From Pseudomonas linyingensis (lineage in GTDB: Bacteria; Pseudomonadota; Gammaproteobacteria; Pseudomonadales; Pseudomonadaceae): a stretch of 64,000 nucleotides of DNA. The position numbers and the translations under genes are program-made. The stretch lies in NCBI RefSeq assembly GCF_900109175.1, contig NZ_FNZE01000002.1:1-64000 (forward strand), written 5' to 3'. Positions 9,484 to 22,336 of the stretch are shown one piece after another (positions within the stretch are counted from its first letter, which is position 1; every line of letters starts with the position of its first letter). The notes beneath the pieces were generated by a model. The model ran no database searches and was not told the origin of the DNA. It was given only the letters and a program-made list of their open reading frames with translations.

Positions 9484-9666
9484 ATGTCGAATGCCAAGAT
9501 CAAGGTCACTCTGATCAAGAGCGTGAACGGTCGTCTGGCCAATCACAAGGCGTGCGTCAAGGGTCTCGGCCTGCGTCGCATCAACCACACTGTAGAAGTC
9601 ATTGATACTCCCGAGAATCGCGGGATGATCAACAAGGCCTACTACCTGCTGCGTGTGGAGGGTTAA
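9484..9666 (+). CDS. rpmD: 50S ribosomal protein L30
   Basis: L30 (60 aa) starts at the ATG at 9484 ([20 protein letters not shown]), two bases after the rpsE stop; the open frame continues upstream only as overlap with rpsE. The core [19 protein letters not shown] and the ending YYLLRVEG are diagnostic. It is a few residues longer at the N-terminus than the P. aeruginosa protein as I remember it. Confidence 0.96.
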   Translation: MSNAKIKVTLIKSVNGRLANHKACVKGLGLRRINHTVEVIDTPENRGMINKAYYLLRVEG

Positions 9667-9669
9667 TCC

Positions 9670-10104
9670 ATGCAACTGAACGATCTGCGTTCCGCGCCGG
9701 GTGCCCGTCGCGAAAAGCTGCGTCCGGGCCGTGGTATCGGTAGCGGCCTCGGCAAGACCGGTGGCCGCGGCCACAAGGGTCAGACCTCCCGTTCCGGTGG
9801 CAAGATTGCCCCCGGCTTCGAGGGTGGCCAGCAGCCTCTGCACCGCCGTCTGCCGAAGTTCGGCTTCACCTCGCTGAAGGCCATGGATCGTGCGGAAATC
9901 CGCACCTCCGAGCTGGCCAAGGTCGCGGGTGGTGTCGTCACCGTGCAGGCGCTCAAGGATGCCAATCTGATCAACCAGCACGTACAGCGCGTGAAAGTCA
10001 TGCTGTCCGGCGAGGTTGTCGGTGCGGTCACCCTGAAAGGTATCGCCGTCACCAAGGGTGCGCGTGCGGCTATCGAAGCAGCTGGCGGCAAAATCGAGGA
10101 CTAA
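9670..10104 (+). CDS. rplO: 50S ribosomal protein L15
   Basis: L15 (144 aa) is a late-assembly 50S protein. Its glycine- and arginine-rich N-terminal extension ([18 protein letters not shown]) threads through 23S rRNA, and the globular part ends [11 protein letters not shown]. The stop codon is followed immediately by the secY ATG with no gap. Confidence 0.97.
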   Translation: MQLNDLRSAPGARREKLRPGRGIGSGLGKTGGRGHKGQTSRSGGKIAPGFEGGQQPLHRRLPKFGFTSLKAMDRAEIRTSELAKVAGGVVTVQALKDANLINQHVQRVKVMLSGEVVGAVTLKGIAVTKGARAAIEAAGGKIED

Positions 10105-11433
10105 ATGGCTAAGCAAGGTGCTCTCTCCGCGCTCAGCAATGGCGGGCTGTCCGAGCTCTGGGCTCGTTTGCGTTTCCTGTTCATGGCGATCATCGTCTAT
10201 CGGATCGGCGCGCACATCCCGGTGCCCGGCATCAACCCTGACCGGCTGGCCGAACTGTTCCGGCAGAACGAGGGGACCATTCTTAGCCTGTTCAACATGT
10301 TTTCCGGCGGCGCTCTCGAGCGCATGAGCATCTTTGCACTGGGGATCATGCCGTACATCTCGGCATCGATCATCATGCAGCTGATGACGGCGGTCAGTCC
10401 GCAGCTGGAGCAGTTGAAGAAGGAAGGTGAGGCTGGTCGTCGCAAGATCAGCCAATACACCCGCTACGGCACTGTTGTCCTGGCGCTGGTCCAGGCTATC
10501 GGCATGTCCGTTGGTCTGGCCAGTCAGGGTGTGGCCTTCAGCACCGATTTCGGCTTCCACTTCGTGGCCGTCACCACCTTCGTGGCGGGGGCGCTGTTCA
10601 TGATGTGGCTGGGCGAGCAGATCACCGAGCGCGGCGTCGGCAATGGCATCTCGATGCTGATCTTTGCCGGTATCGTTGCTGGTCTGCCGTCGGCGATCGG
10701 GCAGTCTTTCGAGTCTGCCCGCCAGGGTGATATCAATATCTTCGCCCTGATCGCCATCGGTCTGCTGGCGGTAGCGATCATTGCTTTCGTGGTGTTCATT
10801 GAGCGTGGTCAGCGTCGCATCGCGGTGCACTACGCCAAGCGTCAGCAGGGCCGCAAGGTCTTCGCTGCGCAGACCAGCCACCTGCCGCTGAAGGTGAACA
10901 TGGCTGGGGTCATCCCGGCGATCTTCGCCAGCAGCATCCTGCTGTTCCCGGCCTCCCTGGGGTCCTGGTTCGGCCAGGGTGAAGGCATGGGCTGGATGCA
11001 GGACATCGCGCAGGCCATCGCTCCCGGTCAGCCCTTGAACATTCTGCTGTTTGCTGCAGGAGTGATTTTCTTCTGCTTCTTCTACACGGCACTGATGTTC
11101 AATCCGAAGGACGTGGCGGAAAACCTGAAGAAGTCCGGTGCCTTCATTCCGGGTATCCGTCCCGGCGAGCAGTCCGCGCGCTACATCGATGGTGTGCTGA
11201 CCCGCTTGACCATGTTCGGTGCTCTGTACATGACGGCCGTCTGCCTGCTGCCCCAGTTCCTGGTGGTGGCGGCCAATGTGCCGTTCTATCTTGGCGGGAC
11301 CTCGTTGCTGATCGTCGTGGTGGTTGTTATGGACTTCATGTCCCAAGTACAATCGCACCTCGTTTCGCACCAGTACGATTCCCTGATGAAGAAAGCCAAC
11401 CTGAAGGGCTATGGCAGCGGCATGCTCCGCTGA
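10105..11433 (+). CDS. secY: Preprotein translocase subunit SecY
   Basis: SecY (442 aa) is the channel of the Sec translocon in the inner membrane, working with SecE, SecG and SecA. Ten hydrophobic segments can be counted. The first is preceded by [12 protein letters not shown], and the plug/TM2 region holds the motif [21 protein letters not shown]. The cytoplasmic loop [20 protein letters not shown] before TM7 is the ribosome/SecA contact. It abuts rplO, so translation is probably coupled. Confidence 0.98.
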   Translation: MAKQGALSALSNGGLSELWARLRFLFMAIIVYRIGAHIPVPGINPDRLAELFRQNEGTILSLFNMFSGGALERMSIFALGIMPYISASIIMQLMTAVSPQLEQLKKEGEAGRRKISQYTRYGTVVLALVQAIGMSVGLASQGVAFSTDFGFHFVAVTTFVAGALFMMWLGEQITERGVGNGISMLIFAGIVAGLPSAIGQSFESARQGDINIFALIAIGLLAVAIIAFVVFIERGQRRIAVHYAKRQQGRKVFAAQTSHLPLKVNMAGVIPAIFASSILLFPASLGSWFGQGEGMGWMQDIAQAIAPGQPLNILLFAAGVIFFCFFYTALMFNPKDVAENLKKSGAFIPGIRPGEQSARYIDGVLTRLTMFGALYMTAVCLLPQFLVVAANVPFYLGGTSLLIVVVVVMDFMSQVQSHLVSHQYDSLMKKANLKGYGSGMLR

Positions 11434-11461
11434 TCCACCCGTAAGGTTCGAGGAGTTGGTG

Positions 11462-11578
11462 ATGAAAGTTCGTGCATCGGTCAAGAAGCTGTGCCGCAAT
11501 TGCAAGATCGTTCGCCGTGAAGGCGTCGTCCGTGTGATCTGCAGCGCAGAGCCGCGCCACAAGCAGCGCCAAGGCTGA
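11462..11578 (+). CDS. rpmJ: 50S ribosomal protein L36 (zinc-ribbon form)
   Basis: This 38-residue gene starts at ATG 11462 and ends at TGA 11576-11578. The protein begins [20 protein letters not shown]. It carries C11, C14, C27 and H33, the zinc-ribbon ligands of the C+ form of L36, which stabilises the 23S region near L6 and L16. GAGG lies about 10 bases upstream. It is the last gene of the spc operon and is followed by a terminator. Confidence 0.96.
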   Translation: MKVRASVKKLCRNCKIVRREGVVRVICSAEPRHKQRQG

Positions 11579-11593
11579 GTGTGATCTGCGAAC

Positions 11594-11636
11594 CAACCCG
11601 GCAGCTAGTGCGCTGCCGGGTTGATTATTTGTTTTT
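11594..11636 (+). terminator. Intrinsic terminator after rpmJ
   Basis: A 12-bp stem (11594-11605 with 11612-11623) has a 6-base loop and is followed by ATTATTTGTTTTT. It ends the spc operon. The 3' arm again carries TTGATT, which could be the -35 of the next promoter. Confidence 0.88.
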
Positions 11637-11649
11637 ACAGCGTTAATAT
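11621..11649 (+). promoter_or_regulatory. Putative alpha-operon (rpsM) promoter overlapping the terminator
   Basis: TTGATT (11621-11626) and TAATAT (11644-11649) are 17 bases apart; each matches the sigma70 consensus at 4/6. The layout copies the rpsN-rpsH junction. The predicted leader to rpsM is about 50 bases. Confidence 0.5.
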
Positions 11650-11706
11650 TCGCGCCCTTTTCTTGGCTTCCGGGGCGCGGATAGCTGTCAATTGGAGTTT
11701 TTCTGA

Positions 11707-12063
11707 ATGGCCCGTATTGCAGGCGTCAACATTCCGGATAACAAACACACTGTTATCTCGCTGACCTACATCTATGGTGTCGGTCGCACTACCGCGCAGA
11801 ACATCTGTGCGGCCACCGGGGTCAACCCGGCGGCGAAAATCAAGGATCTCTCGGACGAGCAGATCGAGCAGCTGCGTGGCGAAGTCGCCAAGTTCACCAC
11901 TGAAGGTGACCTGCGCCGCGAAATCAACATGAACATCAAGCGCCTGATGGACCTCGGCTGCTACCGCGGCCTGCGTCACCGTCGTGGCCTGCCGGTTCGT
12001 GGTCAGCGCACCAAGACCAACGCCCGCACCCGCAAGGGTCCGCGCAAGCCGATCCGCAAGTAA
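11707..12063 (+). CDS. rpsM: 30S ribosomal protein S13
   Basis: S13 (118 aa) forms head-to-50S bridges and contacts P-site tRNA through its basic tail, seen here as [18 protein letters not shown]. The N-terminal start [19 protein letters not shown] is standard, with TTGGAG upstream. It is the first gene of the alpha operon. In E. coli S4 represses at this leader; I could not recognise that pseudoknot here. Confidence 0.97.
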   Translation: MARIAGVNIPDNKHTVISLTYIYGVGRTTAQNICAATGVNPAAKIKDLSDEQIEQLRGEVAKFTTEGDLRREINMNIKRLMDLGCYRGLRHRRGLPVRGQRTKTNARTRKGPRKPIRK

Positions 12064-12093
12064 TCGCATCCGCGCATCGACAGGAATATAGTC

Positions 12094-12483
12094 ATGGCAA
12101 AACCTGCTGCTCGTCCTCGCAAGAAAATCAAAAAGACAGTGGTTGATGGCATCGCCCACATCCATGCGTCTTTCAACAACACCATCGTGACCATCACCGA
12201 CCGTCAGGGCAACGCTCTGTCCTGGGCGACCTCGGGTGGTTCCGGTTTCCGCGGCTCGCGCAAGAGCACTCCGTTCGCTGCCCAGGTTGCAGCCGAGCGC
12301 GCCGGTCAGGCCGCTCTGGAGTACGGTCTCAAGAACCTCGATGTCAACGTCAAGGGTCCGGGTCCGGGTCGTGAATCCGCTGTGCGTGCTCTGAACGCCT
12401 GCGGCTACAAGATTGCCAGCATCACCGACGTGACGCCCATCCCGCATAACGGGTGCCGTCCGCCGAAGAAGCGTCGCGTGTAA
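12094..12483 (+). CDS. rpsK: 30S ribosomal protein S11
   Basis: S11 (129 aa) lies on the platform beside the 3' end of 16S rRNA and the Shine-Dalgarno helix. The signature region [21 protein letters not shown] reads here as [17 protein letters not shown], and the C-terminus [13 protein letters not shown] is conserved. ATG 12094 follows a GACAGGAAT region. Confidence 0.97.
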   Translation: MAKPAARPRKKIKKTVVDGIAHIHASFNNTIVTITDRQGNALSWATSGGSGFRGSRKSTPFAAQVAAERAGQAALEYGLKNLDVNVKGPGPGRESAVRALNACGYKIASITDVTPIPHNGCRPPKKRRV

Positions 12484-12499
12484 AAGGAGACAGTGAAGA

Positions 12500-13120
12500 A
12501 TGGCTCGTTACATTGGTCCCAAATGCAAACTGTCCCGTCGCGAAGGCACTGACCTTTTCCTCAAGAGCGGCGCTCGCGCCCTCGAGTCGAAGTGCAATAT
12601 CGAAGCGGCTCCCGGTATCCACGGCCAGCGTCGTGGTCGCCTGTCCGAGTACGGCACCCAGCTGCGTGAAAAGCAGAAAGTCCGCCGTATCTACGGTGTG
12701 CTTGAGCGTCAGTTCAGCGGTTACTACAAGGAAGCAACCCGTCGCAAGGGTTCGACCGGCGAGAACCTGCTGCAGCTGCTCGAGTGCCGCCTGGACAACG
12801 TCGTATACCGCATGGGCTACGGTGCCACCCGCGCCGAATCCCGTCAGCTGGTTTCGCACAAGGCCATCACCGTCAACGGTCAGACCGTCAACATCCCGTC
12901 TTACCAAGTCAAGGCCGGCGACGTAGTCGCTGTCCGCGAGAAGGCCAAGAACCAGCTGCGTATCGCCCAGGCTCTCGAGCTGTGCGCCCAGCGTGGCCGC
13001 GTTGAGTGGGTGGAAGTTGATGCCGAGAAGAAGTCCGGCGTGTTCAAGAGCGTGCCGGCTCGCGGCGATCTGTCCGCTGACATCAACGAAAACCTGATTG
13101 TCGAGCTCTACTCGAAGTAA
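12500..13120 (+). CDS. rpsD: 30S ribosomal protein S4
   Basis: S4 (206 aa) nucleates 30S assembly at the five-way 16S junction. The N-terminal part lacks the zinc cysteine set, as in E. coli. The S4 RNA-binding domain is [20 protein letters not shown], followed by [19 protein letters not shown]. In the E. coli alpha operon it is also the autoregulator. AAAGGAGA lies upstream of the start. Confidence 0.97.
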   Translation: MARYIGPKCKLSRREGTDLFLKSGARALESKCNIEAAPGIHGQRRGRLSEYGTQLREKQKVRRIYGVLERQFSGYYKEATRRKGSTGENLLQLLECRLDNVVYRMGYGATRAESRQLVSHKAITVNGQTVNIPSYQVKAGDVVAVREKAKNQLRIAQALELCAQRGRVEWVEVDAEKKSGVFKSVPARGDLSADINENLIVELYSK

Positions 13121-13142
13121 GAGCTAGAAAATAGGTGCATCC

Positions 13143-14144
13143 ATGCAGAGTTCGGTAAATGAGTTTCTGACCCCCCGTCATATCGACGTTCAGGTGGTCA
13201 GCCCGACCCGCGCCAAGATCACGCTCGAGCCTCTCGAGCGCGGCTTTGGTCACACACTGGGCAACGCGCTGCGTCGCATCCTGTTGTCCTCCATGCCCGG
13301 CTGTGCAGTGGTTGAGGCTGAAATCGATGGCGTACTCCACGAGTACAGCGCCATCGAGGGTGTGCAGGAAGATGTCATCGAGATCCTGCTCAACCTGAAA
13401 GGCCTGGCCATCAAGTTGCACGGTCGTGATGAAGTGACGCTGACCCTGGCGAAGAAGGGCGCGGGTGTGGTGACCGCTGCCGATATTCAGCTGGATCACG
13501 ATGTCGAGATCGTCAACGGTGATCACGTGATCGCCCACCTGGCGGACAACGGCGCCCTGAACATGCGTCTGAAAGTGGCGCGCGGCCGTGGCTATGAGCC
13601 CGCCGACGCCCGTCAGAGCGACGAGGATGAAAGCCGCAGTATCGGCCGCCTCCAGCTCGACGCGTCGTTCAGCCCGGTGCGTCGTCTCGCCTACGTGGTG
13701 GAAAGCGCCCGTGTCGAGCAGCGCACCAACCTGGACAAGCTGGTGCTTGACCTGGAAACCAACGGTACCCTCGATCCCGAAGAGGCCATTCGTCGTGCCG
13801 CGACCATCCTGCAGCAGCAGCTGGCCGCGTTCGTCGACCTCAAGGGTGACAGTGCGCCGGTGGTGGAAGAGCAGGAAGACGAGATCGATCCGATCCTGCT
13901 GCGCCCCGTCGACGATCTGGAACTGACCGTGCGTTCGGCCAACTGCCTGAAGGCAGAGAACATCTACTACATCGGTGACCTGATCCAGCGCACCGAAGTG
14001 GAGCTGCTCAAGACGCCGAACCTGGGCAAGAAGTCCCTGACCGAAATCAAGGACGTTCTGGCTTCCCGCGGTCTTTCCCTCGGCATGCGCCTCGACAATT
14101 GGCCGCCGGCAAGTCTGAAAAAGGATGATAAGGCGACTGCCTGA
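13143..14144 (+). CDS. rpoA: RNA polymerase alpha subunit
   Basis: Alpha (333 aa) dimerises through its N-terminal domain (about 1-235) to seed RNA polymerase assembly, and its C-terminal domain contacts UP elements and activators. The dimerisation motif [17 protein letters not shown] is seen. The C-terminal domain (about 250-333) keeps the DNA-contact patch [10 protein letters not shown], with the arginine and asparagine that touch the minor groove, and the helix-hairpin-helix part [16 protein letters not shown]. It is co-transcribed with S13, S11, S4 and L17. Confidence 0.98.
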   Translation: MQSSVNEFLTPRHIDVQVVSPTRAKITLEPLERGFGHTLGNALRRILLSSMPGCAVVEAEIDGVLHEYSAIEGVQEDVIEILLNLKGLAIKLHGRDEVTLTLAKKGAGVVTAADIQLDHDVEIVNGDHVIAHLADNGALNMRLKVARGRGYEPADARQSDEDESRSIGRLQLDASFSPVRRLAYVVESARVEQRTNLDKLVLDLETNGTLDPEEAIRRAATILQQQLAAFVDLKGDSAPVVEEQEDEIDPILLRPVDDLELTVRSANCLKAENIYYIGDLIQRTEVELLKTPNLGKKSLTEIKDVLASRGLSLGMRLDNWPPASLKKDDKATA

Positions 14145-14189
14145 TCGTCCCTAATCACCGAACTCAAGGTTTGGTAAGGAATTTCAATC

Positions 14190-14579
14190 ATGCGTCATCG
14201 TAAAAGTGGCCGTCACCTGAGCCGCACCAGCGCCCACCGCAGTGCCATGTTCCAGAACATGGCGGTGTCGCTGTTCGAACACGAGCTGATCAAGACCACC
14301 CTGCCCAAGGCGAAAGAGCTGCGTCGCGTTGCCGAGCCGCTGATCACCCTGGCCAAGGAAGACAGCGTCGCCAACCGTCGTCTGGCTTTCGACCGCACCC
14401 GTTCCAAGGAAGCGGTCGGCAAGCTGTTCAACGAGCTGGGCAAGCGTTACGCCAACCGTCCGGGTGGCTACCTGCGCATCCTCAAGTGCGGTTTCCGCGC
14501 TGGCGACAACGCGCCCATGGCGTACGTCGAGCTGGTTGATCGTCCGGTTGCTGGTGCTGTGGAAGCAGCTGCCGAGTAA
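14190..14579 (+). CDS. rplQ: 50S ribosomal protein L17
   Basis: L17 (129 aa) lies near the tunnel exit. It starts [20 protein letters not shown], followed by the signature region [20 protein letters not shown]. The Ala/Glu-rich tail (AGAVEAAAE) is normal for Pseudomonas. It is the last gene of the ribosomal array and a terminator begins 18 bases after the stop. Confidence 0.97.
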   Translation: MRHRKSGRHLSRTSAHRSAMFQNMAVSLFEHELIKTTLPKAKELRRVAEPLITLAKEDSVANRRLAFDRTRSKEAVGKLFNELGKRYANRPGGYLRILKCGFRAGDNAPMAYVELVDRPVAGAVEAAAE

Positions 14580-14597
14580 GTTCGGGTGATTCACAAG

Positions 14598-14623
14598 AAA
14601 CCGGGCCCTGTGCCCGGTTTTTT
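14598..14623 (+). terminator. Intrinsic terminator after rplQ
   Basis: A 9-bp stem, AAACCGGGC (14598-14606) with GCCCGGTTT (14612-14620), has a 5-base loop and runs into a T6 tract. It closes the alpha operon. Confidence 0.9.
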
Positions 14624-14677
14624 GTTGCCTGCGTTTTCTGCTCAGGGAAATGCTGTCGATCATTCGGCGCGCGAGTG

Positions 14678-14710
14678 CGACAAGGCCGGGCTTGCTGCCC
14701 GGCCTTGTCG
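14678..14710. repeat. Strong inverted repeat between rplQ and uvrA
   Basis: A perfect 14-bp stem (14678-14691 with 14697-14710) has a TTGCT loop. It begins 24 bases after the uvrA stop on that strand and has no clear T tract on either side. It may end or protect the uvrA message, and it backs up the rplQ terminator between convergent genes. Confidence 0.7.
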
Positions 14711-14734
14711 TGTGCGGCTGGATGGACGAAGGAT

Positions 14735-17569
<2,835 letters not shown>

Positions 17570-17600
17570 TGCGGCCTCGCATGGCGGGCGAAAACCCACG

Positions 17601-17630
17601 AGTATACGGCTGCGTTCGGCCGAGCGGCAA
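17601..17630 (-). promoter_or_regulatory. Putative uvrA promoter
   Basis: On the minus strand TTGCCG (17625-17630) and TATACT (17601-17606) are 18 bases apart, matching sigma70 at 4/6 and 5/6. The leader would be about 25 bases, and GAGG precedes the GTG start. Confidence 0.55.
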
Positions 17631-17698
17631 AGCGCCGCGCCTGTGCCAGCGGGCGTGGTGCTGCTAGAATTGCGCCCCCCGTTTTTCGAGATGTAGCC

Positions 17699-19084
17699 AT
17701 GCACGATCCGCACACCGAGCGCATGAGTCCGACCGAACAGCGTGCGGCTGCCGGCCTGGCTGCCGTGTTCGCCTTCCGCATGCTCGGCATGTTCATGGTG
17801 CTGCCGGTGCTGGCGACCTACGGCCAGGAGCTGGCCGGTGCCACGCCGCTGCTGATCGGCCTGGCCATCGGCGCCTATGGCCTGACCCAGGCCGTGTTGC
17901 AGATTCCCTTCGGCATCGTCTCCGACCGCATCGGCCGCCTGCCGGTGATCTACGTCGGCTTGCTGATCTTCGCCGCCGGCGCGGCCCTGGCCGCCAGCGC
18001 CGACTCGATCTGGGGCGTGGTCGCCGGCCGCGTGCTGCAGGGCGCCGGGGCGATCTCGGCAGCGGTGATGGCGCTGCTCTCCGACCTGACCCGCGAACAG
18101 CACCGCACCAAGGCCATGGCGATGATCGGCATGAGCATCGGCCTGTCGTTCGCCGTGGCCATGGTGGTCGGCCCGTTGCTGACCCGCGCCTTCGGCCTGT
18201 CCGGGCTGTTCTGGGCGACCGCCGGCATGGCCGTGCTCGGCATCCTGATCATCGCCCTCTTGGTGCCCAAGCCGCAGCAGGCGCTGCACCATCGCGAATC
18301 CGGAGTGGCGCGCCAGGCGCTGTGGCCGACCCTGCGCCATCCCGACCTGCTGCGCCTGGACTTCGGCATCGCCGCCCTGCACGCCATTCTCATGGCCAGC
18401 TTCGTCGCCCTGCCGCTGGCGCTGGTGGAGCAGGGCGGCCTGCCAAAGGAGGAGCACTGGTGGGTCTACCTGACTGCCATGCTGGTCGGTTTCTTCGGCA
18501 TGATCCCGTTCATCATCTACGGAGAGAAGAAGCGCCAGATGAAGCGCGTGCTGCTCGGCGCGGTGGCGCTGCTGCTGCTCTGCGAGCTGTTCTTCTGGCA
18601 GTTCGGCGGCAGCCTGCGTGCGCTGGTGATTGGTAATCTGCTGTTCTTTACCGCCTTCAACCTGCTCGAGGCCTCGCTGCCGTCGCTGATCAGCAAGATG
18701 GCGCCGGCCGGCGGCAAGGGCACGGCGATGGGCGTGTACTCGACCAGCCAGTTCCTCGGTGCCGCGCTGGGCGGCCTGCTCGGCGGCTGGCTGTTCCAGC
18801 AGGGCGGGGTCGAGGCAGTGTTCCTCGGCTGTGCGCTGCTCTGTGCCCTGTGGCTGGGGTTTGCTGCTACTATGCGCGAACCGCCGTATGTGACCAGCGT
18901 GCGCCTGCCGCTGTCTGCCGAGGCCCTGCGCGAGGCGGGATTGGCCGCGCGCCTGAAGGCAACGCCCGGAGTGGCCGATGCCTTCGTGGTGGCTGAAGAA
19001 GCCGCCGTCTACGTCAAGGTGGATACCCAACAACTGGATCGCACGTCCCTCGAGCGCTTGGTCAACCCGGCGCCGGCGTGCTGA
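17699..19084 (+). CDS. MFS transporter (drug/sugar exporter type)
   Basis: This 461-residue inner-membrane protein has the 12-segment major facilitator layout. The loop after TM2 carries the MFS motif [14 protein letters not shown], and [15 protein letters not shown] precedes it. The family exports drugs or sugars; the substrate cannot be read from sequence. After TM12 there is a soluble tail of about 70 residues (from [16 protein letters not shown]) that looks like a small alpha/beta domain and is not typical of MFS exporters. The start is ATG 17699; an internal ATG at 17723 is possible. It is divergent from uvrA and 16 bases from ssb. Confidence 0.85.
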   Translation: MHDPHTERMSPTEQRAAAGLAAVFAFRMLGMFMVLPVLATYGQELAGATPLLIGLAIGAYGLTQAVLQIPFGIVSDRIGRLPVIYVGLLIFAAGAALAASADSIWGVVAGRVLQGAGAISAAVMALLSDLTREQHRTKAMAMIGMSIGLSFAVAMVVGPLLTRAFGLSGLFWATAGMAVLGILIIALLVPKPQQALHHRESGVARQALWPTLRHPDLLRLDFGIAALHAILMASFVALPLALVEQGGLPKEEHWWVYLTAMLVGFFGMIPFIIYGEKKRQMKRVLLGAVALLLLCELFFWQFGGSLRALVIGNLLFFTAFNLLEASLPSLISKMAPAGGKGTAMGVYSTSQFLGAALGGLLGGWLFQQGGVEAVFLGCALLCALWLGFAATMREPPYVTSVRLPLSAEALREAGLAARLKATPGVADAFVVAEEAAVYVKVDTQQLDRTSLERLVNPAPAC

Positions 19085-19100
19085 AGCCGAGGAGAATTCT

Positions 19101-19604
19101 ATGGCTCGTGGAGTCAACAAAGTCATTCTGGTGGGTAACGTCGGTGGCGACCCGGAAACCCGCTACCTGCCCAACGGCAATGCGGTGACCAACATCACCC
19201 TGGCCACCAGCGACAGCTGGAAGGACAAGCAGACCGGCCAGTTGCAGGAGCGCACCGAGTGGCACCGCGTGGTGTTCTTCGGCAAGGTTGCCGAGATTGC
19301 CGGCGAGTACCTGCGCAAGGGCTCCCAGGTGTACGTCGAAGGTCGTCTGCAGACCCGCAAGTGGCAGGGTCAGGATGGCCAGGACCGCTACACCACCGAG
19401 ATCGTGGTCGATATGGGTGGCCAGATGCAGCTGCTCGGCGGCCGTGGCGGCAACGCCGGTGACGATGCCCCGCGCGCGCCGCGTCCGCCGCGCGAGCCGC
19501 AGCAGCAGGCCCCGCGCGAGTCGCGTCCGGCTCCGCAGCAGCAACCGGCCGCCCAGCAGCCGGCGCCGGACTACGACAGCTTCGACGACGATATCCCGTT
19601 CTGA
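19101..19604 (+). CDS. ssb: Single-stranded DNA-binding protein
   Basis: SSB (167 aa) coats single-stranded DNA in replication, repair and recombination. I start at ATG 19101 ([20 protein letters not shown]), preceded by GAGGAGA; the frame extends upstream only over the MFS gene. The OB fold covers about residues 1-110 ([20 protein letters not shown]). Next is a Gln/Pro/Arg-rich linker and the acidic tip DDDIPF that recruits partner proteins. The uvrA-MFS-ssb neighbourhood is the usual Pseudomonas arrangement. Confidence 0.97.
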   Translation: MARGVNKVILVGNVGGDPETRYLPNGNAVTNITLATSDSWKDKQTGQLQERTEWHRVVFFGKVAEIAGEYLRKGSQVYVEGRLQTRKWQGQDGQDRYTTEIVVDMGGQMQLLGGRGGNAGDDAPRAPRPPREPQQQAPRESRPAPQQQPAAQQPAPDYDSFDDDIPF

Positions 19605-19624
19605 CAACGAGGTAGTCCATCACC

Positions 19625-20501
19625 ATGCGCATGCGCCTGATGCTGCTGGGCGGCGGTAATGCCCTTGGACAGGCGCTGCTGCGTCTGGGGGCGGAAGAGA
19701 ACTTCGAGTTCATCGCCCCCGTGCCGCCGCCGCAGGGCTGGGATCCCGCCAGCCTGACCTGCCTGCTGGACGAGCAGCGCCCGAATGCGCTGGTCAACCT
19801 GGCCTACTACCATGACTGGTTCCTGGCCGAGCAGGTCGAGGCAGAGCGCCTGTTCACCCAGGAGCGGGCCATCGACCGCCTGGCCGAGCTGTGCCTGCAC
19901 CACGAAATCATCCTGTTGCAGCCGTCCAGCTACAAGGTATTCGATGGCGCCCGCGCCACCGCCTACAGCGAGAAGGACGACGTGCGCCCGCTGAGCCTGC
20001 GTGGCCAGGCGCTGTGGCGCTTCGAGCAGCAGGTGCGCACCATCTGTCCGCGGCACATCCTGCTGCGCTTCGGCTGGCTGCTCGACGAGAGCCCGGAAGG
20101 GCGCATGGGCCGCCTGCTCAAGTGGGCTGAGAGTGGCGAGGAGCTGTTCCTCGCCGACGACCGCCGCGGGAACCCGACCCCGGTGGACGACGCCGCGCGG
20201 GTGATCCTCTCGGTACTCAAGCAGCTCGATTGCAATGCGCCGCTGTGGGGCACCTACCACTACGGCGGCATCGAGGCGACCACCAGCCTGGCCATGGGCC
20301 AGGCGACCCTGGCCGAGGCCCGCCGCTACCGGCCGGAGCTGCCCCAGGACTTCACCCCGCAGGCCCATGCCCAGCGTCCGGATGCCCCGGAAGAACCGCA
20401 GCATGCGGTGCTGGCTTGCAAGAAGATCCTCAACACCTTCGGCATCAAGCCGCGTGCCTGGCGCGCCGGCCTGCCGGCCCTCCTGGAGCGTTACTACCGT
20501 C

Positions 20502-20512
<11 letters not shown>
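19625..20512 (+). CDS. RmlD-like NAD(P)-binding protein, probably without dehydrogenase activity
   Basis: The 295-residue protein resembles dTDP-4-dehydrorhamnose reductases in overall layout: an N-terminal Rossmann-like strand, the HHEIILLQPSSYKVFDG segment, then RFGWLLDE and a C-terminal half. Two key elements are altered. The dinucleotide loop reads GGGNALG (9-15), with Asn in place of the middle Gly. Where family members have YGxSK, this protein has RGQAL (126-130), so the catalytic Tyr and Lys are missing. I infer a binding or partner role rather than redox catalysis. Its stop overlaps the next gene by 11 bases, so they form a unit. Confidence 0.6.
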
Positions 20513-21434
<922 letters not shown>

Positions 21435-21478
21435 AGCCCGCAGTAAGGCCTGAGGCCAGTGTTAAAAGCACACCAGCG

Positions 21479-21514
21479 AAACGACAAAGGCACCCGAAGG
21501 TGCCTTTGTCGTTT
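21479..21514. terminator. Bidirectional terminator between the epimerase gene and oprG
   Basis: A perfect 16-bp stem (21479-21494 with 21499-21514) has a CGAA loop and A/T-rich flanks on both sides. It serves the convergent genes ending at 21434 (+) and 21539 (-). Confidence 0.9.
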
Positions 21515-21538
21515 CTGTCACCGCAGGGGTAACGGGTA

Positions 21539-22225
21539 TCAGAACTTGTAGCCGAGGCCGACCATGTAGACCATCGGATCGACGTCGACGTCGACTTTGA
21601 CATCCGCACCACCAAAGGAAGTGGTTGCTTCGGTATCGATGTCGATATAACGGACTTGGGCGTTGAGCATGACGTTGTCGGTCAGCATGTAATCCATACC
21701 CACTTGGGCGGACAGGCCCCAGGAGTCGTCCAGATCCAGGCCGCTGAAACCTTTGGCCTCAGCCGAACTGTCCAGTTTGTCGTCGAAGAACCAAGTGTAG
21801 TTGACACCCAGGCCAGCGTAGGGCTGGAAGACGGACTGGCTGTCCATCGGGTAGTAGATCACGCTCAGGGTCGGCGGCAGGTGCTTGAGTTCGCCGAGGT
21901 CACCATTCAAGCCAGCAAAGGGACCGGCAAAGCCTTTTACGCCGACATCATGGGTGAAGGGGGTGGCGGCCAGCAGCTCGATGCCGATGTTGTTGGTCAG
22001 CATGTAGGCGAAGTTCAGGCCCAGCTGGGTGTCGCTGTCCAGCGTTGCCTTGGTGCCAGGCACGCTCACGCCCAAGGCGCCGACGTAGATATCGCTGCTG
22101 TCTTCATGCGGGTCGACGGTGATGGCGCCGGCACGCACGATGATGTCGCCGGCTTCGAAAGCCTGGGCAAAGGGAGCAGCTACGGCCAGGGCCAGCAGGG
22201 ACGCGGTGAGGGTTTTGCGGATCAT
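21539..22225 (-). CDS. oprG: OmpW-family outer membrane protein (OprG)
   Basis: OmpW/OprG proteins are 8-stranded outer-membrane barrels that pass small hydrophobic molecules. The 228 residues begin MIRKTLTASLLALAVAAPFAQAF, a clear signal peptide, and end MVYMVGLGYKF with the terminal Phe needed for barrel insertion. The region LKHLPPTLSVIYYPM is the family hallmark. I start at 22225, not at the longer frame from 22306, because only this start gives the signal peptide. An Anr/Fnr box lies upstream, fitting known oxygen control of ompW in E. coli and oprG in P. aeruginosa. Confidence 0.92.
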   Translation of the reverse strand: MIRKTLTASLLALAVAAPFAQAFEAGDIIVRAGAITVDPHEDSSDIYVGALGVSVPGTKATLDSDTQLGLNFAYMLTNNIGIELLAATPFTHDVGVKGFAGPFAGLNGDLGELKHLPPTLSVIYYPMDSQSVFQPYAGLGVNYTWFFDDKLDSSAEAKGFSGLDLDDSWGLSAQVGMDYMLTDNVMLNAQVRYIDIDTEATTSFGGADVKVDVDVDPMVYMVGLGYKF

Positions 22226-22265
22226 GGGAGAACTCCATCCAAATGTTCTGTATCGACTGGTGCTT

Positions 22266-22306
22266 ATGCTAGCGGGACGGAGAGCGCGTGCGTTGATCCA
22301 GCTCAA
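22266..22306 (-). promoter_or_regulatory. Anr/Fnr box and class II promoter of oprG
   Basis: On the minus strand TTGAG-CTGG-ATCAA (22293-22306) matches the Anr/Fnr consensus TTGAT-N4-ATCAA with one mismatch. A -10 like TAGCAT (22266-22271) lies where a site centred at -41.5 would put it. Confidence 0.75.
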
Positions 22307-22336
22307 CAGTGCTGCGCAGGAATATCGGCGGGGTTC

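Noticed and set aside
9364-11562. Minus-strand open frame of about 730 codons opposite rplO and secY
   Set aside because: Antisense to well-known genes; typical high-GC artefact.
17570-17700. LexA (SOS) box before uvrA, expected from E. coli
   Set aside because: No CTG-N10-CAG arrangement was found in the uvrA-MFS gap on either strand.
17570-19126. Long open frame extending uvrA upstream on the minus strand
   Set aside because: It is antisense to the MFS gene. UvrA homologues start at [13 protein letters not shown], which is the GTG at 17569 with a good ribosome-binding site.
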